Shown in pieces: positions 49,691-62,607 of a DNA stretch of 64,000 bases; positions within the stretch are counted from its first letter, which is position 1, and each line of letters begins with the position of its first letter. The notes beneath the pieces were generated by a model that was not told the DNA's origin, ran no database searches, and saw only the letters and a list, made by a program, of their open reading frames with translations. Source of the stretch: Raphanus sativus (taxonomy: Eukaryota > Streptophyta > Magnoliopsida > Brassicales > Brassicaceae); the NCBI RefSeq assembly GCF_000801105.2, contig NC_079516.1, positions 50,823,265-50,887,264 of the forward strand, in the 5' to 3' direction. The position numbers were made by a program, and so were the translations under genes.

Positions 49691-51272
49691 ATGGATGGTG
49701 TTAGCAATCTACCAGACGAGGTTCTTTGTCAGATACTCTCTTTCCTCACCACAAAGGAAGTTGCTTTGACATCGATTCTCGCCAAGAGGTGGCGCAACCT
49801 TCTTGCATTCGTCCCTTCTCTCACCATCAACGACTCTGAGTTCCTGCATCCTGAAGAGGGTAAACAGGACAGGCAAGAAATTATACAGAGCTTCACAGAC
49901 TTTGTGGATAGTGTTTTGAAGCTGCAGGGTAACTCCTCTCCACTGAATAAACTATCCCTCAAGTGTGTTACCGTGGCTGACAAATATCGTTTGGATGGTT
50001 GGATTAGCAATGCGTTAGGTCGTGGTGTCTCGGACCTTGCTCTAAAAATCATTATTGATGACAAAGTGGATAACTATCAGCTGTCTCCAAAATGCTTCGA
50101 GTGCTGCAGCACACTGGTTAGGCTGAAAATAGCCCGTGGGATTGATATTTCTTTGGTTGGTGGTGGTGGTGGAGTTTCCTTACCGTTGCTCAAAACTCTA
50201 GTTCTTGACTCGGTTTGGGTCCGTTCTAAACAGTTTGAGGCTCTGCTTCACGCTCTGCCTTCCCTTGAGGAGCTGCTTCTGTCTAATGTAACGTGGAGAG
50301 ATGGCGAAGTCACAGTGTCAAGTGCAAGCCTCAAGACTCTAACAATAAAGTCAAGCGATTGGTTAAGCACCTTATCATTCGATACACCGAGTCTCCTTCG
50401 CTTCAAGTATTCTGGTAGTATTGTAACGAACTTTAAAGTGGTAGTTGATATGGGAGACTTGGTTGATGCTCAAATCTTCTTCGACGAAAGTCACAACTCT
50501 ATCATGCAACTCAGAGAACCAGATGATGAATTGTTTCTCTACCAAAAAGCTATTGAATATACCAGTGTGTGGAACCTCTTTCATGGCATACGAAATGTTC
50601 AGAATCTTTACTTGTTTCCTACTACTCTTGAGGTCAGTTTTCTGTGCTCTCTCTCTCTCTCTCTCTTGGTATATGATTATGTTTTAAAAATGCTGTCTTG
50701 CTTTCAGTTGCTTTTTACTTGCTCTAAGTCGTTCTATCGGAAGTTGCCAGGGTTCAAAAACCTCAAATCATTAGCTGTTAAGAGTGACAAGGATTGCGGA
50801 TGGCAAGCAATGCCATTACTTCTACGGAAATGTCCACGTTTAGAAACTCTAGTCCTTGAGGTAAAACAAGAACAACTAACATTGTCTTATACTTTGAATG
50901 CTGTCTTATAGTTTTCTCCTTGGTGCCTTTTAGGGTCTCATGCACGATGTGACGTCTATGTGCGGGGATTTTTGTGACTGCATTCCTAGGGAGCGCAAAG
51001 GATGTTCACTCGGATGTTGTCGAGTAAAACTGATGAAGATTTACGGGTTTCGAGGAACGGTGAAAGAGATGTCAATGATAAAGCATTTCTTGTACTATTT
51101 GCCGCCATGTTTGGAGGAGATGAGGGTCTATGTTGAAGAGAATAATAGTCCTACAACAGAGCTAGAAAACCGTGAAGTTTATAAAAGCGTCTTGGAGATG
51201 TTCCAACTCTGCAGCAAGCGGTCGAGATGCAATGTCAAACTCATGGGGCTGAAAAGCAAAACCATCTCCTAG
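49691..51272 (+). CDS. F-box/LRR/FBD protein, three exons
   Basis: Exons 49691..50632, 50708..50860 and 50934..51272 join to 477 residues. By family it is a substrate receptor of an SCF ubiquitin ligase. The N-terminal F-box (about 3-45) has SNLPDEVLCQILSFL and TSILAKRWRNL. A leucine-rich middle follows (LPLLKTLVLD, LPSLEELLLSN, KTLTIKS). The C-terminal FBD region has GTVKEMSMIKHFLYYLP and MRVYVEENN. The introns interrupt the LRR/FBD part at places usual in this family. A likely 5'-UTR intron runs 49515-49673. F-box/FBD genes expand rapidly in crucifers, and I know of no counterpart in this position in Arabidopsis. The target is unknown. Confidence 0.9.
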
Positions 51273-52441
51273 TATTTTTTGTCTGCAGTTTTAAGTTTGT
51301 AAAAACTGAACCAATCTCAAAGACTGTAGTTTCTTCTTGCTTGCTTGCTTGTTTTCTGAATCATTTGCTATCGATGTCTTGTTTTCATTTGATTCTGTAA
51401 CATGTGTTTGCTATGAGTTTGTTCTTGTAGTTAATTGTCTTTTTTTTTTATAACAGAGTGACAATAAGTTAGCTACCATCAGAGTGAGAACCTTGGATTT
51501 GCATGTTTTTGGACTAGTCTTTCTAGAGTCGGTTCTGCTAGGACTGGACCGGTTCAGTCCGCATAACATCTTTTGCCATCTAATGTAGAATTTAGACAAA
51601 CATCTGCTTACTGGGGGTGAAGATTGTGAACATAGAAGAACATTGAGAACCAACTACTTGAGCTTGAAATCCCAACAAATTCTCAACTAATTTCACTCTT
51701 CATTTCATATTGGGCTCTCTACCACTACAGATATGTATTTAAACTCAATTTTGTTTTGTATTGTTTTCTAAGTAACATAAGACTAAAGTGAAAAGACAAT
51801 GATATGTCATCTTTACAAGTCCATCATATAAATGAAACACCTCAAAGACACTTAGCTTTGAAGCCAAGTGAAGTTACACTTTCCTCAACCTCTATCAATC
51901 ATCATCTCATCAAATTATTGTTAGTTTTGTATTTAGGAACCCAATTACTAAATATCAAACCGACACTTACATTTTTTGCTTGTTAGAGGATACAAACATG
52001 AACTTAAAAGCACACGAACGTATGAATTATTATACATTAAAAACCTTGTTAATTTTGTCATTAGCAGATTAATGAACTATAATCTTACTACGAAATCAAA
52101 TCATTAGTTAGGAGGCAAGACAACCACTCTGTTGCGTCAACATTTACCTACTCATCACCCTTTTAAGTATTATAATTATTTTGCTATTTCACAAATTTTC
52201 ATCACCAAATATAAGCATAACCATATTATAAACTACCTAATCCTTGTACAATACTCATCTTTTGGCATCCTCTTTCCAAATATTATTTGCAGGTTGAGTG
52301 GAATGAGATCATCAAGAACCCAAAGTGTTCATTTCTTAATTTTCTTATCTTCTCTTTTCCTAATACTAATTGTCACATTTTGAGTACTCTAATTACATTT
52401 AAAGACGCTCTACTATTCTCACTCTTTCCCAATCCTAAAAC
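51273..52441. other. Intergenic stretch upstream of TBL33
   Basis: AT-rich DNA including the TBL33 promoter. No further gene recognised. Confidence 0.5.
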
Positions 52442-54201
52442 ATGAAACCTTCATCACCAATGTCATTCACTTCTTCTTCACTTTCTCCTTCACTTCCAAG
52501 AAAAACCCGTCTCTCTCCTTACCTCTTCACACTCTTAACATTCATCCTCTTTGTATGTGTTCTCTATGGTGAAGACTTCATGTGCATCTTTAGCCAGCTT
52601 GAGCCCACTTTTGTCCTCCAACCTTCTCCAACACCGGGTAACAAGAAAGCAGAGAAGCTTGCATTTGCTATTGGTAAAACAGAGGAAAGCTGTGACGTGT
52701 TTAGTGGGAAGTGGGTGAGAGATGAAGTTTCCCGACCACAGTACGAGGAATGGGAGTGTCCGTACATCCAACCTCAGCTTACGTGTCAAGAACGCGGCCG
52801 TCCCGAAAAAGATTACCAGTTCTGGCGGTGGCAACCTAATCACTGCGATCTTCCCTCGTAAGCTCTTTTCCCTCTATATCACTCTGTTTCCTCTGTTTTG
52901 ACGTGTTGCTCTGTTTCCTCTGTTTCATAGTTTCAACGCCACGTTGATGTTGGAAACACTGAGAGGGAAGAGGATGATGTACGTAGGAGACTCGTTAAAC
53001 CGTGGAATGTTTGTATCAATGATCTGTCTTCTTCATCGTGTCATCCCTGATGATCAAAAATCAATTAAAACTTCTGGTTCCCTCACTGTCTTCACCGCCA
53101 AGGTAACTCCATCTACTTAAACTAGGGTTTATTCTATGTATGGGAATATTTTTGACCTAGTTTAGGGTTTGTTATCTCTATCTGCAGGAATATAACGCGA
53201 CGATAGAGTTCTATTGGGCACCGTTTCTTCTAGAATCCAACTCAGATGATGCAATTGTCCATAGAGTATCAGATAGGGTTGTGAGGAAAGGGTCAATCAA
53301 CAAGCATGGTCGTCACTGGAAAAACGTTGATATAATCGTCTTCAATACTTATCTATGGTGGATGACTGGCTTGAAGATGAAAATATTGTAACCATTTTTA
53401 ATATCACAAGAACTCATATAACTATAAGGACATCAATCATATTTGAATGGCTTCTGATGTTGGTTTGTGTATGTATATATAGGCAAGGATCTTTTGAAGA
53501 TAAAGAGAAGGTTATCACAGAGGTTTCTACTGAAGATGCGTATAGGATGGGGATGAAGAGTATGTTGAGATGGGTGAAGAACAATATGGATCGTAAGAAA
53601 ACTAGGGTTTTCTTCACAAGCATGTCTCCAACTCATGCCAAGTTAGTGACTTTGACCGGTTTAATAAAGGAATATAACGCATAAATAGATACCAATGAGT
53701 GATAAATCCAGCTTTATTAAATATGTTTAGCTATAATTCTCACGAACTGCTTAATTATATTTACTAAAGTGTCAAAAAAATATTGTTTCTTCCTCAGCAA
53801 GAAACCAATTGGTTTGGGTTTTTGTTGATTTTCTTTTGTTCTGGTTTTACGATTGTTTCAGGGGCATAGATTGGGGAGGTGAACCGGGACAGAACTGCTA
53901 TAATCAGACAACACTCATAGAAGATCCAAACTACTGGGGATCAGATTGTCGGAAAAGCATAATGAAAGTGATTGGAGAAGTATTTGGGAGATCGAAAACA
54001 CCGATAACGTTACTCAACATAACGCAGATGTCAAACTATAGAAAAGATGCGCACACTTCCATATACAAGAAGCAGTGGAGTCCACTTACGTCGGAACAGC
54101 TAGAGAATCCTACAAGCTATGCGGATTGTGTGCACTGGTGCTTGCCTGGCCTTCAAGACACTTGGAATGAGCTTCTCTTTGCTAAACTTTTCTATCCTTG
54201 A
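52442..54201 (+). CDS. TBL33: TBL33, xylan O-acetyltransferase (TRICHOME BIREFRINGENCE-LIKE 33)
   Basis: Exons 52442..52857, 52931..53102, 53188..53387, 53483..53641 and 53862..54201 join in frame to 428 residues. TBL proteins are Golgi type II membrane enzymes that O-acetylate wall polysaccharides; TBL32/33 act on glucuronic-acid-substituted xylose of xylan. A single membrane anchor lies at about 25-42. The PMR5N/TBL domain (about 83-137) starts [11 protein letters not shown]. The esterase-like motif GDSLNRG has Ser160, and the C-terminal DCVHWCLPG supplies the DxxH pair (Asp404, His407). The short spacer between anchor and TBL domain is normal. Position and sequence match Arabidopsis At2g40320. 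Confidence 0.95.
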
Positions 54202-54910
54202 GAAGCAAGAAAATATGTCCTACGTTTGAAGTCAGATACCGTTTTCGTCTTTTTGTGTGGAAAGAGGCCTTCGAGAAATTGTAAAATGTAGTCACTGAAT
54301 TTATATAGACTCGTTGTGGTTATAAGGCAAAAGGGTATTGACTCGATGTTCATGCATTAGGAGATAACTTTGTTTTTTTTTTCTACGTTACATCAGTCTC
54401 GCACTGAGATGCTTCTAAGTCGCATTGGATTTGAAGCTAAAAACATACGTTAAAAATGTTTATCCACAGTCAAGTTAAAGCGGAGAGTAGGTGTAGTTGA
54501 ATTTGGTTTGCGTTTTTCAGACACTCATGGGTACTGGCTAATGGCTATAAATATGTATAGTTACATTTTGGTTTAAAGTGTATTTTTTGAATAAAATTGT
54601 CCAGGTATGACTATATGAGAAAATATGAAATCTGGGTTGCTTTTTAAAAGAATGGGATTGTACTAGAGATCACAGCTATGTACGTCATCACAATTTTCAT
54701 GCATGTTTGCAGCTTTATAAGGGAATAAATTTATATCTGAGACCACAGCTATGTAAGTTATGACAATCTTATATGCATCTTTTGTATAGAGTTTTATAAT
54801 ATTAAAATTAGTTTTATATGATCCGATGTACATGATATAAAGTATAACATATATTATATACATAATAAATTTTTAAATTTTTAAATTTTTAAAATAATGG
54901 TAAACTAACA
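54202..54910. other. Intergenic stretch downstream of TBL33
   Basis: Presumed TBL33 3' untranslated region, then AT-rich DNA with an imperfect repeat of GACCACAGCTATGTAAGTTATGAC type (about 54665-54700 and 54740-54765). No gene. Confidence 0.5.
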
Positions 54911-55555
54911 TCTATCTTATTAAAACAGAAACATTCAGTTAGACCTAACATTTATTTTGTAAGTTTTTAAATTAAATACACCTTTATACTTTATAGTTAA
55001 ACCTACGTTAAATCACTAATGTTCCTTTCTTTATACTACTATACATGTTTCCAAACAATATACTTATTTCTTTATACTACTATCAATGTTTCCAAACAAT
55101 ATATTTTTATACTACTATCAATGTTTCCAAACAATACAATAATTAATCTTAATATTTTATATCTATCATTTTCTCTTTAAAATTTTGTAGAAACATCATA
55201 ATTTCATAAATTACAAAATAATGAACTTTAAAATTTGGATTATAAGATTACAAATTATGAAACTATCACAATTTAAATCAAATTAGATTACATATTGGTC
55301 ATCCATCAGTTCAATCGGTTAGTCTCGGATTTTAGTGATTTTTGTTAATATGAATATTTTAAAAACCTAAATTGAATTGTCAGATCTCCGGATCAACCGG
55401 TATAATCACAATCGGGTTGAATTTAGAAACACTGATTTAAATGCAAAAATATTTTAAATACACTCTTTAAAAGTTACCAAAATATTTGTTAAGTTATTAG
55501 TGAAAATTTTCATCGTAAAATATTCTGCGCTTCCAAAGCGCGGATCATAATCTAG
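54911..55555 (+). mobile_element. Short nonautonomous Helitron, 645 bp
   Basis: It starts TCTATCTTATTAAAACAGAA after host A (54910). It ends with a hairpin (GCGCTTCCAAAGCGC, 55527-55541) and ATAATCTAG before host T (55556). The interior is AT-rich with internal duplications (CTACTATCAATGTTTCCAAAC, twice). No coding capacity. Confidence 0.8.
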
Positions 55556-57789
55556 TTCATATTATATACCTAAGGAAATGTATGAGTTAAATAACGAGGT
55601 CCGGTCCGTTGGATAAGCAATAGAAGCGGTGGTGTAGAGCATAAATGTTTATCCAATTTTCTTTTTCAAAACTAAATTTATCCATTTAAAAAAAAATTAC
55701 TCAACTGATTAATGTATATATTTTAGTTTTGATTAGGTTATTTAATTTTTGTTAAAAAAATGTGTTCAAAAAAAAAAGATTAGGGTATTTAACAATCATG
55801 AACCGACACTGTTAAAATAGCAAGATAAGTTGTCTAGGACCTTATAGTCAAGTGGTAAGGAAATGAGTTTAAAATGCTAAATCAATCTCTTTTTCAAAAA
55901 AAAAAAAAAAACTAAATCAATATTATAATTGTTTTGGACTTTATATTGTTTTAGACTCATCTGGATATCCCTAAAAAGAATAATTTTGTAAATTACATCT
56001 TTTTCTTTTGAAAAATAGTTTGGAATCTTCCGTACTCTCTCGAGTACTCCAAATTAATCAGATAAAAAACTAGATAAGAAACTTTGTGGGTTTACAAAAA
56101 TGCGAAAGTATAAGTAAAACAATGATACAAAACTATGGAAGTCGTCAACAAGATAAGAGAGGTAGGTCGGTTTAAATGTCATTTACAAACGACCCAAAGA
56201 GGAAAAACATTAATAGCCTCCTTGCCAACTTGCACATCAACTTGTAATTCTTTCCTTCCTCGACAACGTTTACATATATCTTGTACTCACTATGATAATA
56301 CATTAAATCAGACATACTCAATTTGTTTCTAATTTTATCATTAATTTATTTACGAAATATATCTTTTAGGTGTTAAAGAAGAGTAACAACTTTTTTTCCC
56401 TTGCAACTTGCATGGCTTTGTTTTTTTCTATAACAAGTTGGATTTTCTTTTTAGAAAAGTTGGATTTTCTTACACCCAACTTGCGTTTTACGTACGATCA
56501 TATACATTTATCTAAGTTGAATTTGGTTTCACAAGTCTCAAAATCGTACTAATTAATTGCAAAGTAATTTCTCATATTGCCTTTGGAAACTTTGAAAGAA
56601 TGGAAGTCTTTTCATCTTGTTCATTGGATTCTCTGTATCAAACAAGGAGATTTTATTATAAAGTTACTTTTTTTTATGTTTCTTACCCTTTTCTTCACGA
56701 GTTAAATATATAGGACAAGGAAAACATCAGGAGAGTAATAATTTTGACAGCGAAGTTGTAACGGTTCACGCATCCAAAAAAGTAAAAAGACCCAAGGAAA
56801 TTTTATCACTTTGGTGAATAAAAGTAGGATTAATTTTAATTTTGGTGGATAAAAACAAAACCATTTATGTATTAATGGAAAGTTGGTCGATAAAATGAAA
56901 AATTATTTGGAATTTAAGTTATGAAATTAGGAGAAATAATAATGATGTAATCTCCTTTGCTACATGCCAAATTACTTTACTAAATTTTGTTAAATATTAT
57001 ATAGTACGTGATATTCAAGATAGATTACACATTGGTTCGAGTATATCCTGAATTGTTGTCATTTCCTCAAGGATTGTTGATGTATAACTAATGATCAGTA
57101 CTTCGATTACAAAGACGAAGATAAGTAGTTTTGTATATTTTGTGCATATTTTAAGAGTGCGCAAACTATGTTACATATTTTACATTACATAGTTATACTT
57201 TAATGTCTCTCTTAAGATAAACTTAAAGCAGATCATATAAAACAGCACATGGTTTTCCTGATTGCCCACACAAATTTCAGATCTCTTCGTACCGTATGTA
57301 TATTAGTAATTATGCCAGTGACTATCTTAATCAAATTGTTTTTTTTTTGCAAACGATTTATCTTAATCAAATTGTTGGCGATATATTATCGGAAATATCA
57401 AAACAATACTCATTAACTGAATCATTATATTGTTTCATGCATGATTAAGTGAACCTCATACTTATGTAAACTATCTGGGCAAGAAGAATATTAATTACGA
57501 ACAAAACAGAAACTAAACAATCAGTGTTTGGTTTGTTAAAGCTACAAGAGACTATACAAAAAAGTTCATCAAGAAGAAATGGTCTTAAGGGTAAACAAGT
57601 ACACGAACACTTAACAAACCCAAAACCCTAACTTCGAAAAACCAAAACCACTATTTTTGTAGTCTCTAAAAGCCACATGGGCACATTAACTAATCCAGAA
57701 CCCAAACCGTCCTCGAGAAAAAAAGATGATAAATTTTGAAAGAGAGAATTATAGAAAACAAAACAAAATAACTAATCAAACAAATGTAA
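55556..57789. other. Gene-free stretch between TBL33 and PYL6
   Basis: AT-rich DNA and the PYL6 3' flank. No recognisable gene or complete element. Confidence 0.5.
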
Positions 57790-58434
57790 CTATGATAACT
57801 TAGGTAGGTTCTCGGCGAGTTTAGCCAGCGATTGCAAGTTGCAACGTACGATAGTATCTGCGAAGCTGCAAGTCTCTTCCTTATCGTTACCTGCCGGTAC
57901 GTCAACGACGTATGACTCCACAACACGTGCCCTCTTTCTACCGTCATCCGACGACGAACATTCGTGCACCGTCGTCACCGACCTGTAGTTCTGAAGCCTG
58001 TGGTCCCCACCCACAACGCTGAAGCTGATGACGTGGCGATCGTCGTCCATGATCTCGAGTCTCTCTAAGCTGAACGCGGCTGGGAGACCGGAGACAACTC
58101 GGATCTCTCTCACCGACCCAACCTCTCGGCCGTCTCCAACAGCCACGTGACAGCTCCTGACGAAGTGTTTGTACGCTTGAGGGTGTTCAAATCGGCTGAG
58201 GATCGACCATACGGCGGAAGCCGAAGCGTCCACGTCTTGCACCACGACGGAGAAGCACTGAGAGGGACCAACCACGTGGGTGTGGAAAATCTCCACGTGA
58301 TCCGGCACATCAGCCATCCCCCGCGTGAGGCTCACTTTCTGGGGCTGTTTGTGGTGGTGATGATAGGAGTTGATGGTGGCGTTGGCTGTTTCTGCGGCGG
58401 TCGAAGATCTTTCGAACCGTAGCGACGTTGGCAT
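57790..58434 (-). CDS. PYL6: PYL6, PYR/PYL/RCAR abscisic acid receptor
   Basis: Single-exon START-domain (Bet v 1 fold) receptor of 214 residues that binds ABA and then inhibits clade A PP2C phosphatases in cytosol and nucleus. The ABA-contacting Lys is Lys89 (HPQAYKHF). The gate SGLPA is intact at 115-119 and the latch GGDHRL at 142-147. The C-terminal helix contains FADTIVRCNLQSLAKLAEN. The His-rich N-terminal extension is typical of PYL4-6. Intronless as in the subfamily. Position and sequence match Arabidopsis At2g40330. A TATA-like stretch lies near 58540-58552, about 110 bp upstream of the start. All key residues are present, so it should be functional. Confidence 0.96.
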   Translation of the reverse strand: MPTSLRFERSSTAAETANATINSYHHHHKQPQKVSLTRGMADVPDHVEIFHTHVVGPSQCFSVVVQDVDASASAVWSILSRFEHPQAYKHFVRSCHVAVGDGREVGSVREIRVVSGLPAAFSLERLEIMDDDRHVISFSVVGGDHRLQNYRSVTTVHECSSSDDGRKRARVVESYVVDVPAGNDKEETCSFADTIVRCNLQSLAKLAENLPKLS

Positions 58435-59643
58435 TTTTTTGTATTTAATTTCTTTCTTTTAATATTCTCTAGTTCTGTCTCTCTCTCTTAAAAGGAGATA
58501 GATAAATGGTTTGCTTTGTGAGGCCCTATGAGATATTTCTATATATAAATATAAGGAGGAGGGTGTATAAATATAAATAATGCAAGTATGTGGACAATAG
58601 CCGGATGAAGAAAGAGAGGTTAGCTTGTCTAGGTTCGTCGGTTGTCCACTTGGGGATTTGTTTGAAGTTGTATTTTTACAGAAGAAAGAAAATTTCTCTC
58701 GTTATATTCTTTAACAAAAAAAAAAGATATATATAAAGGACTGACCCGGTTCCCCACGAAATCTATAGAGTGTAACCGGTTAGCTATTTTAATTTTGTTT
58801 TAGAGCATGATTAGTGATGGTATCTGACCAAGTCTCTAATTTTGTTTCTTTAACTTGTGTTTTCCAGATAAATACATTGTATTAAAAATATATATATAAA
58901 TGTATAGAGAATTGTGAGAGAGAGACTTCAGCAATGCTGATGTTCTTACTTTTGTACTTGTCATCACAAGGAATGCGCATGCTTGTAAGAAATTCCATAA
59001 CGTTATTACGAATTTTGATATCAGATTTAAAAGTCATTTTGAATTTCTTGTCCAAGATCAACACTCATCTAAGCCTACTTTTCACTAGTAGCTGAAGTAT
59101 TAGAATTGAGGAAATTAATTAATAATCGGGATGTTAAACACTAGAACATGATAACTATATGGGTCGAGTTTAGCTCTACTTACTTTTGGTACGAATATAG
59201 GATATCTTGGTGGATCAAGGATATCAATGGAACCTTCTAAGTGCACCGGTATTTTTTCCTGCAGGCCAAAGATAACCATTGCACTTTAAAGATTCCAAGT
59301 TGGTGAAAGTAGCATGTCCTGGGTCCATCACATGATGATCTTTTCTCATCTTAGTATCAAATTGAGCTATTTGATAGTACTAAGAAAGTAATAATCAACT
59401 TTCTTTTCAACAAAGAAAATAACAGAATATTTGACGAGTTAGTAGTAATCAACTAAGCAGTTGTTAAACCTTAAAAGTAATCAACTTAAAGTCAGCAAAT
59501 ATTTTGAATTAGGCAGTACTGGAGGTAATCGGTTGAGATGTAGTAAATAATATATGTACAGCTCTAAAAATGATCAATCATGCTTTATTTATTTTCTAAA
59601 GCAAAAAAAACAAGGAAAGATGTCCTATTTTTCTAAAACATTA
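58435..59643. other. PYL6 upstream region
   Basis: Promoter of PYL6 and AT-rich DNA without a further gene. Confidence 0.5.
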
Positions 59644-59882
59644 CTCCCTCCGTTTCAATTTATTTGTCGTTCTAGACTTCGCCACACAGATTAATAAAAC
59701 ATTTAATTTTGTATATTTACTAGATAAAAACATCATTACCAATACACCTAATTAGATTTCAACTAATAGAAAAATAGATTAGATTAAAAAGTCAATAAAT
59801 TTTGCATTGAAATCATAAAACGACACTTATTTTGAAACGAAAATTTTGCTCCAAAACGACATATAATTTGAAACGGAGGGAG
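59644..59882. mobile_element. Intact Stowaway-type MITE, 239 bp
   Basis: Perfect terminal inverted repeats CTCCCTCCGTTTCA and TGAAACGGAGGGAG are flanked by TA on both sides (59642-59643 and 59883-59884). AT-rich interior without coding capacity, with subterminal inverted ACGACA/TGTCGT motifs. The same family as the interrupted copy at 4312-5254. Confidence 0.9.
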
Positions 59883-61000
59883 TATTTACTAAGATGTAGA
59901 AAAAAGTATTTGACGGATTTTCACTTTTTCCATTTAATTTCTACATTACATCAGACATATTTACATCCAAAATTCCTACAGATCGACCGAAGCTTACATT
60001 AATATTTCTACAGTTAATCTAACCAATTATCCACAATATTTTTTGAAGTGTTTCCTTCCACAAACTTATATTCAAACCAAATATTGTAGTAAATATTAGA
60101 CTCTTGAATTTGAGTGGTCGGCATAATAATTAACAAAACACAATTTGGAAAATAATAAAGTGTTACTTAATGCACTGGATTTTCAGCAACTGGACATACA
60201 TATTCCCAACTAGTCCTAGTTGTTTGATCAAATACGAATAAACGAGCAATTTGAACTCCTAATTGAACCTAACATTTTATAAAATAAGAAGAAAACGTTT
60301 ACAAATTGCAGTTTTTTGTACAGTCCTCGATGTAAAGTTTGCTCATCTTATAAGCTTCCGGGTTAGGTAACACAAACATTAAAAAAAACATATCCTTCAT
60401 AAATCATAGATCACATGACGTGGAAAACGTGTATTTTCTTTTCTGAAGATCCTGCCGAATTATACCACTCTATATTTACATCCATGAAAATCAATTTTGC
60501 AGACAAGCGGTGGTAATAAGAAAGAAAAAAATCAAATTTCCCTCTTTCCTTGTTTGTTCTTCAAAAATTACATGATGGTACAACCCGATGTTTCTTTTGT
60601 TTAGATCTTAGAGTGGGGATGGTGTAATGATTATCTAATGTTGAAATAAAGGCATAAAACAGAGAAAGAAAAACGATGATGAAGTTTGGGGTTGAACCGA
60701 CAATCAATCTCAAATTAATGCGTCAGACGAATTTTAAAAGCATCGTTGGATAGAAACGTAACCTACATCTTGTGCAATGTATATTCAGCACAAAGTGAAT
60801 AAATGTGTTCATGTATTTGAGAGAACTGCCTGTTCCAACCAAAAACACTCTCCTCTAGCATTATGTTAAGGAGACCAATCATTTTGATATTAGGTTTCTG
60901 AAGACTTACGATGTATTGTAGCATGGTGAATGAAAGATTCCGTCAAAAAGAAATGTAACAATTAAAAACCTGTTGAAAACATTTCTCCAATTAGAATTGT
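59883..61000. other. Gene-free intergenic stretch
   Basis: AT-rich DNA; nothing recognisable. Confidence 0.5.
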
Positions 61001-61014
61001 GGATTTTAACATTA

Positions 61015-61330
61015 ACACCTCAAGTAAATTTGTTTTTGGGTAAAAACTTCCAAATTAAGTATTTAATAAAATAACCTTAAACTAACTTATTTAAATCCTA
61101 GCCGGTCAAAATTACTTTTATCACTGACAAATCTTTAGTTTAGAGGTTTTTACATGTAAATTTTAAAGTTAAACCCTCAAATAAGTTTGTTTTGAGTAAA
61201 AACCTTCAGACTAAGTATTTAACAAAATAATCTCCAAATTAACTTTATTTAATGAGTTAAATTCTAGCCGGTCATAATTATTTTTACTATCAGTAAATCT
61301 TTAGTTTTGGGGTTTTTACATTAAATAAAC
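61015..61330. repeat. Direct duplication of about 155 bp
   Basis: The block beginning CTCAAGTAAATTTGTTTTT near 61018 recurs near 61174 with many substitutions. Both copies contain TCTAGCCGGTCA-like (CCTAGCCGGTCA) and AATCTTTAGTTT motifs. The second copy overlaps the left arm of the foldback. Confidence 0.75.
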
Positions 61331-61911
61331 ATAATTGAGAGGTTTTACCATTAAAAATATAAAAAATCAAAATATAATAACATTATCTAAAAATTAGTAA
61401 CTTTAATTTCAAAATTAGCATTTAAAAAAAAATCTGCAAATATATTAGTCTGATTTGTTTTAAAACCAACATTATATATGTATAAATTAAAATGTAAAAC
61501 CAAAAAATATAACAAAAACTATCTAAAGCTTTACATGTACTAAAAATTATTTAAAAATTAAAAATATAAAAAACAAGAAAATATTATAAAAATTATATCT
61601 TATCTAATAAAAATGTAATAATACATCTTTACATAATTTTATTATATTTTCAGGTTTTTTACATTTTTAATTTATTATACATATAATTTTGATGTTAAAA
61701 AATCAAACTCATATATTTACAGAAATTTTAAAAAATATTTTTGAAAATTTAAGTTAGTAATTTTTAGATAATGTTACTATATTCTAGATTTTTATTTATT
61801 TTTAATGGTAAACCCCCTTAATTATGTTTACTTAATGTAAAAACTCATAATAATCTAGAGATTTACCGGTAGTAAATATAATTATGACCAGTTAAGGCTT
61901 AATTCATTTAA
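61249..61911. repeat. Long inverted repeat (foldback), arms of about 290 nt
   Basis: The left arm (61249 to about 61540) and right arm (about 61620-61911) are imperfect inverted copies centred near 61580. Matching landmarks are GGTCATAATTAT (61270) with ATAATTATGACC (61878), TTACCATTAAAAAT (about 61348) with ATTTTTAATGGTAAA (about 61797), and AACATTATCTAAAAATTA with TAATTTTTAGATAATGTT. No coding capacity. It could be a foldback or MULE-type MITE. Confidence 0.8.
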
Positions 61912-62328
61912 CCCTGCAATTTGTAAACGTATAAGTCAAGGAGAGCTCATAAAACTTCAATGTAGAAAGTATATTAACCTTAATAAGACAGAATGGAGAA
62001 GCTTTGCACCAAAATCTTCTAAAGTTACTAAATGGGAAGTAACACAGGCCTCAATGGCAAGCTCCAGAAACAGAGTGCTACTTGATGTTCTACGTCTTAA
62101 GTGTTTAAGTAGCAATATATTTACTGAAATATCTATTCTTGCCACCAAATCTGAAACCAAAAGTACTCAAGCTAACGAAACCGAGACGATATGCATCTGT
62201 GTTCGTACCCAAACTAAGTTTAACCAACATAGTTATGTATGCCGATTAGTTTTAGATAATCTACATAGCAAGTTGCTACCTTATATAATAAGTTCACACA
62301 ACAAGTCTACTAATTATTAGCAAAAGGA
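61912..62328. other. Short frames of unknown origin
   Basis: On the minus strand about 62150-61957 is an open frame preceded by an acceptor-like TTTCAG. It could be an exon fragment, but no family was recognised. Its closeness to the PRP18 fragment suggests a shared origin; this is conjecture. Confidence 0.25.
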
Positions 62329-62607
62329 TTATGCTTTCACCTTCTTCCAGCATAAGTTGAAGAGAGGAGTAAGATACCTAGCACACTGCTTCAAAGTGGC
62401 TACATTCTTCTTCCCTTCAACAGTTCTCCTCTCAGTTTTCTCCACATCATCAAGCTCCTGTTTCCACTCAATCAACAGCTTCTTGTAGAACACAAGAATC
62501 TTATCCTCCTCACAAAGATCCTCGAAATTAGAATTCAAACGCTTCAAATCCTTATCAGCATCAACATCACTAGACTCGCCACTGAGCTCATCATCATCAT
62601 CACTAAA
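62329..62607 (-). pseudogene. Fragment of pre-mRNA splicing factor PRP18
   Basis: The minus-strand frame encodes an acidic lead (DDDDELSGE), DKDLKRLNSNFEDLCEEDKI, a KKLLIEWKQELDD segment and CARYLTPLFNLCWKKV, then stops. These blocks match the middle of plant PRP18 (second-step splicing factor of the U5 snRNP), from the linker into the start of the Prp18 domain. An in-frame stop lies directly upstream and the rest of the Prp18 domain is missing. The piece spans a single exon-like block. It is a truncated, presumably nonfunctional copy. Confidence 0.8.
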
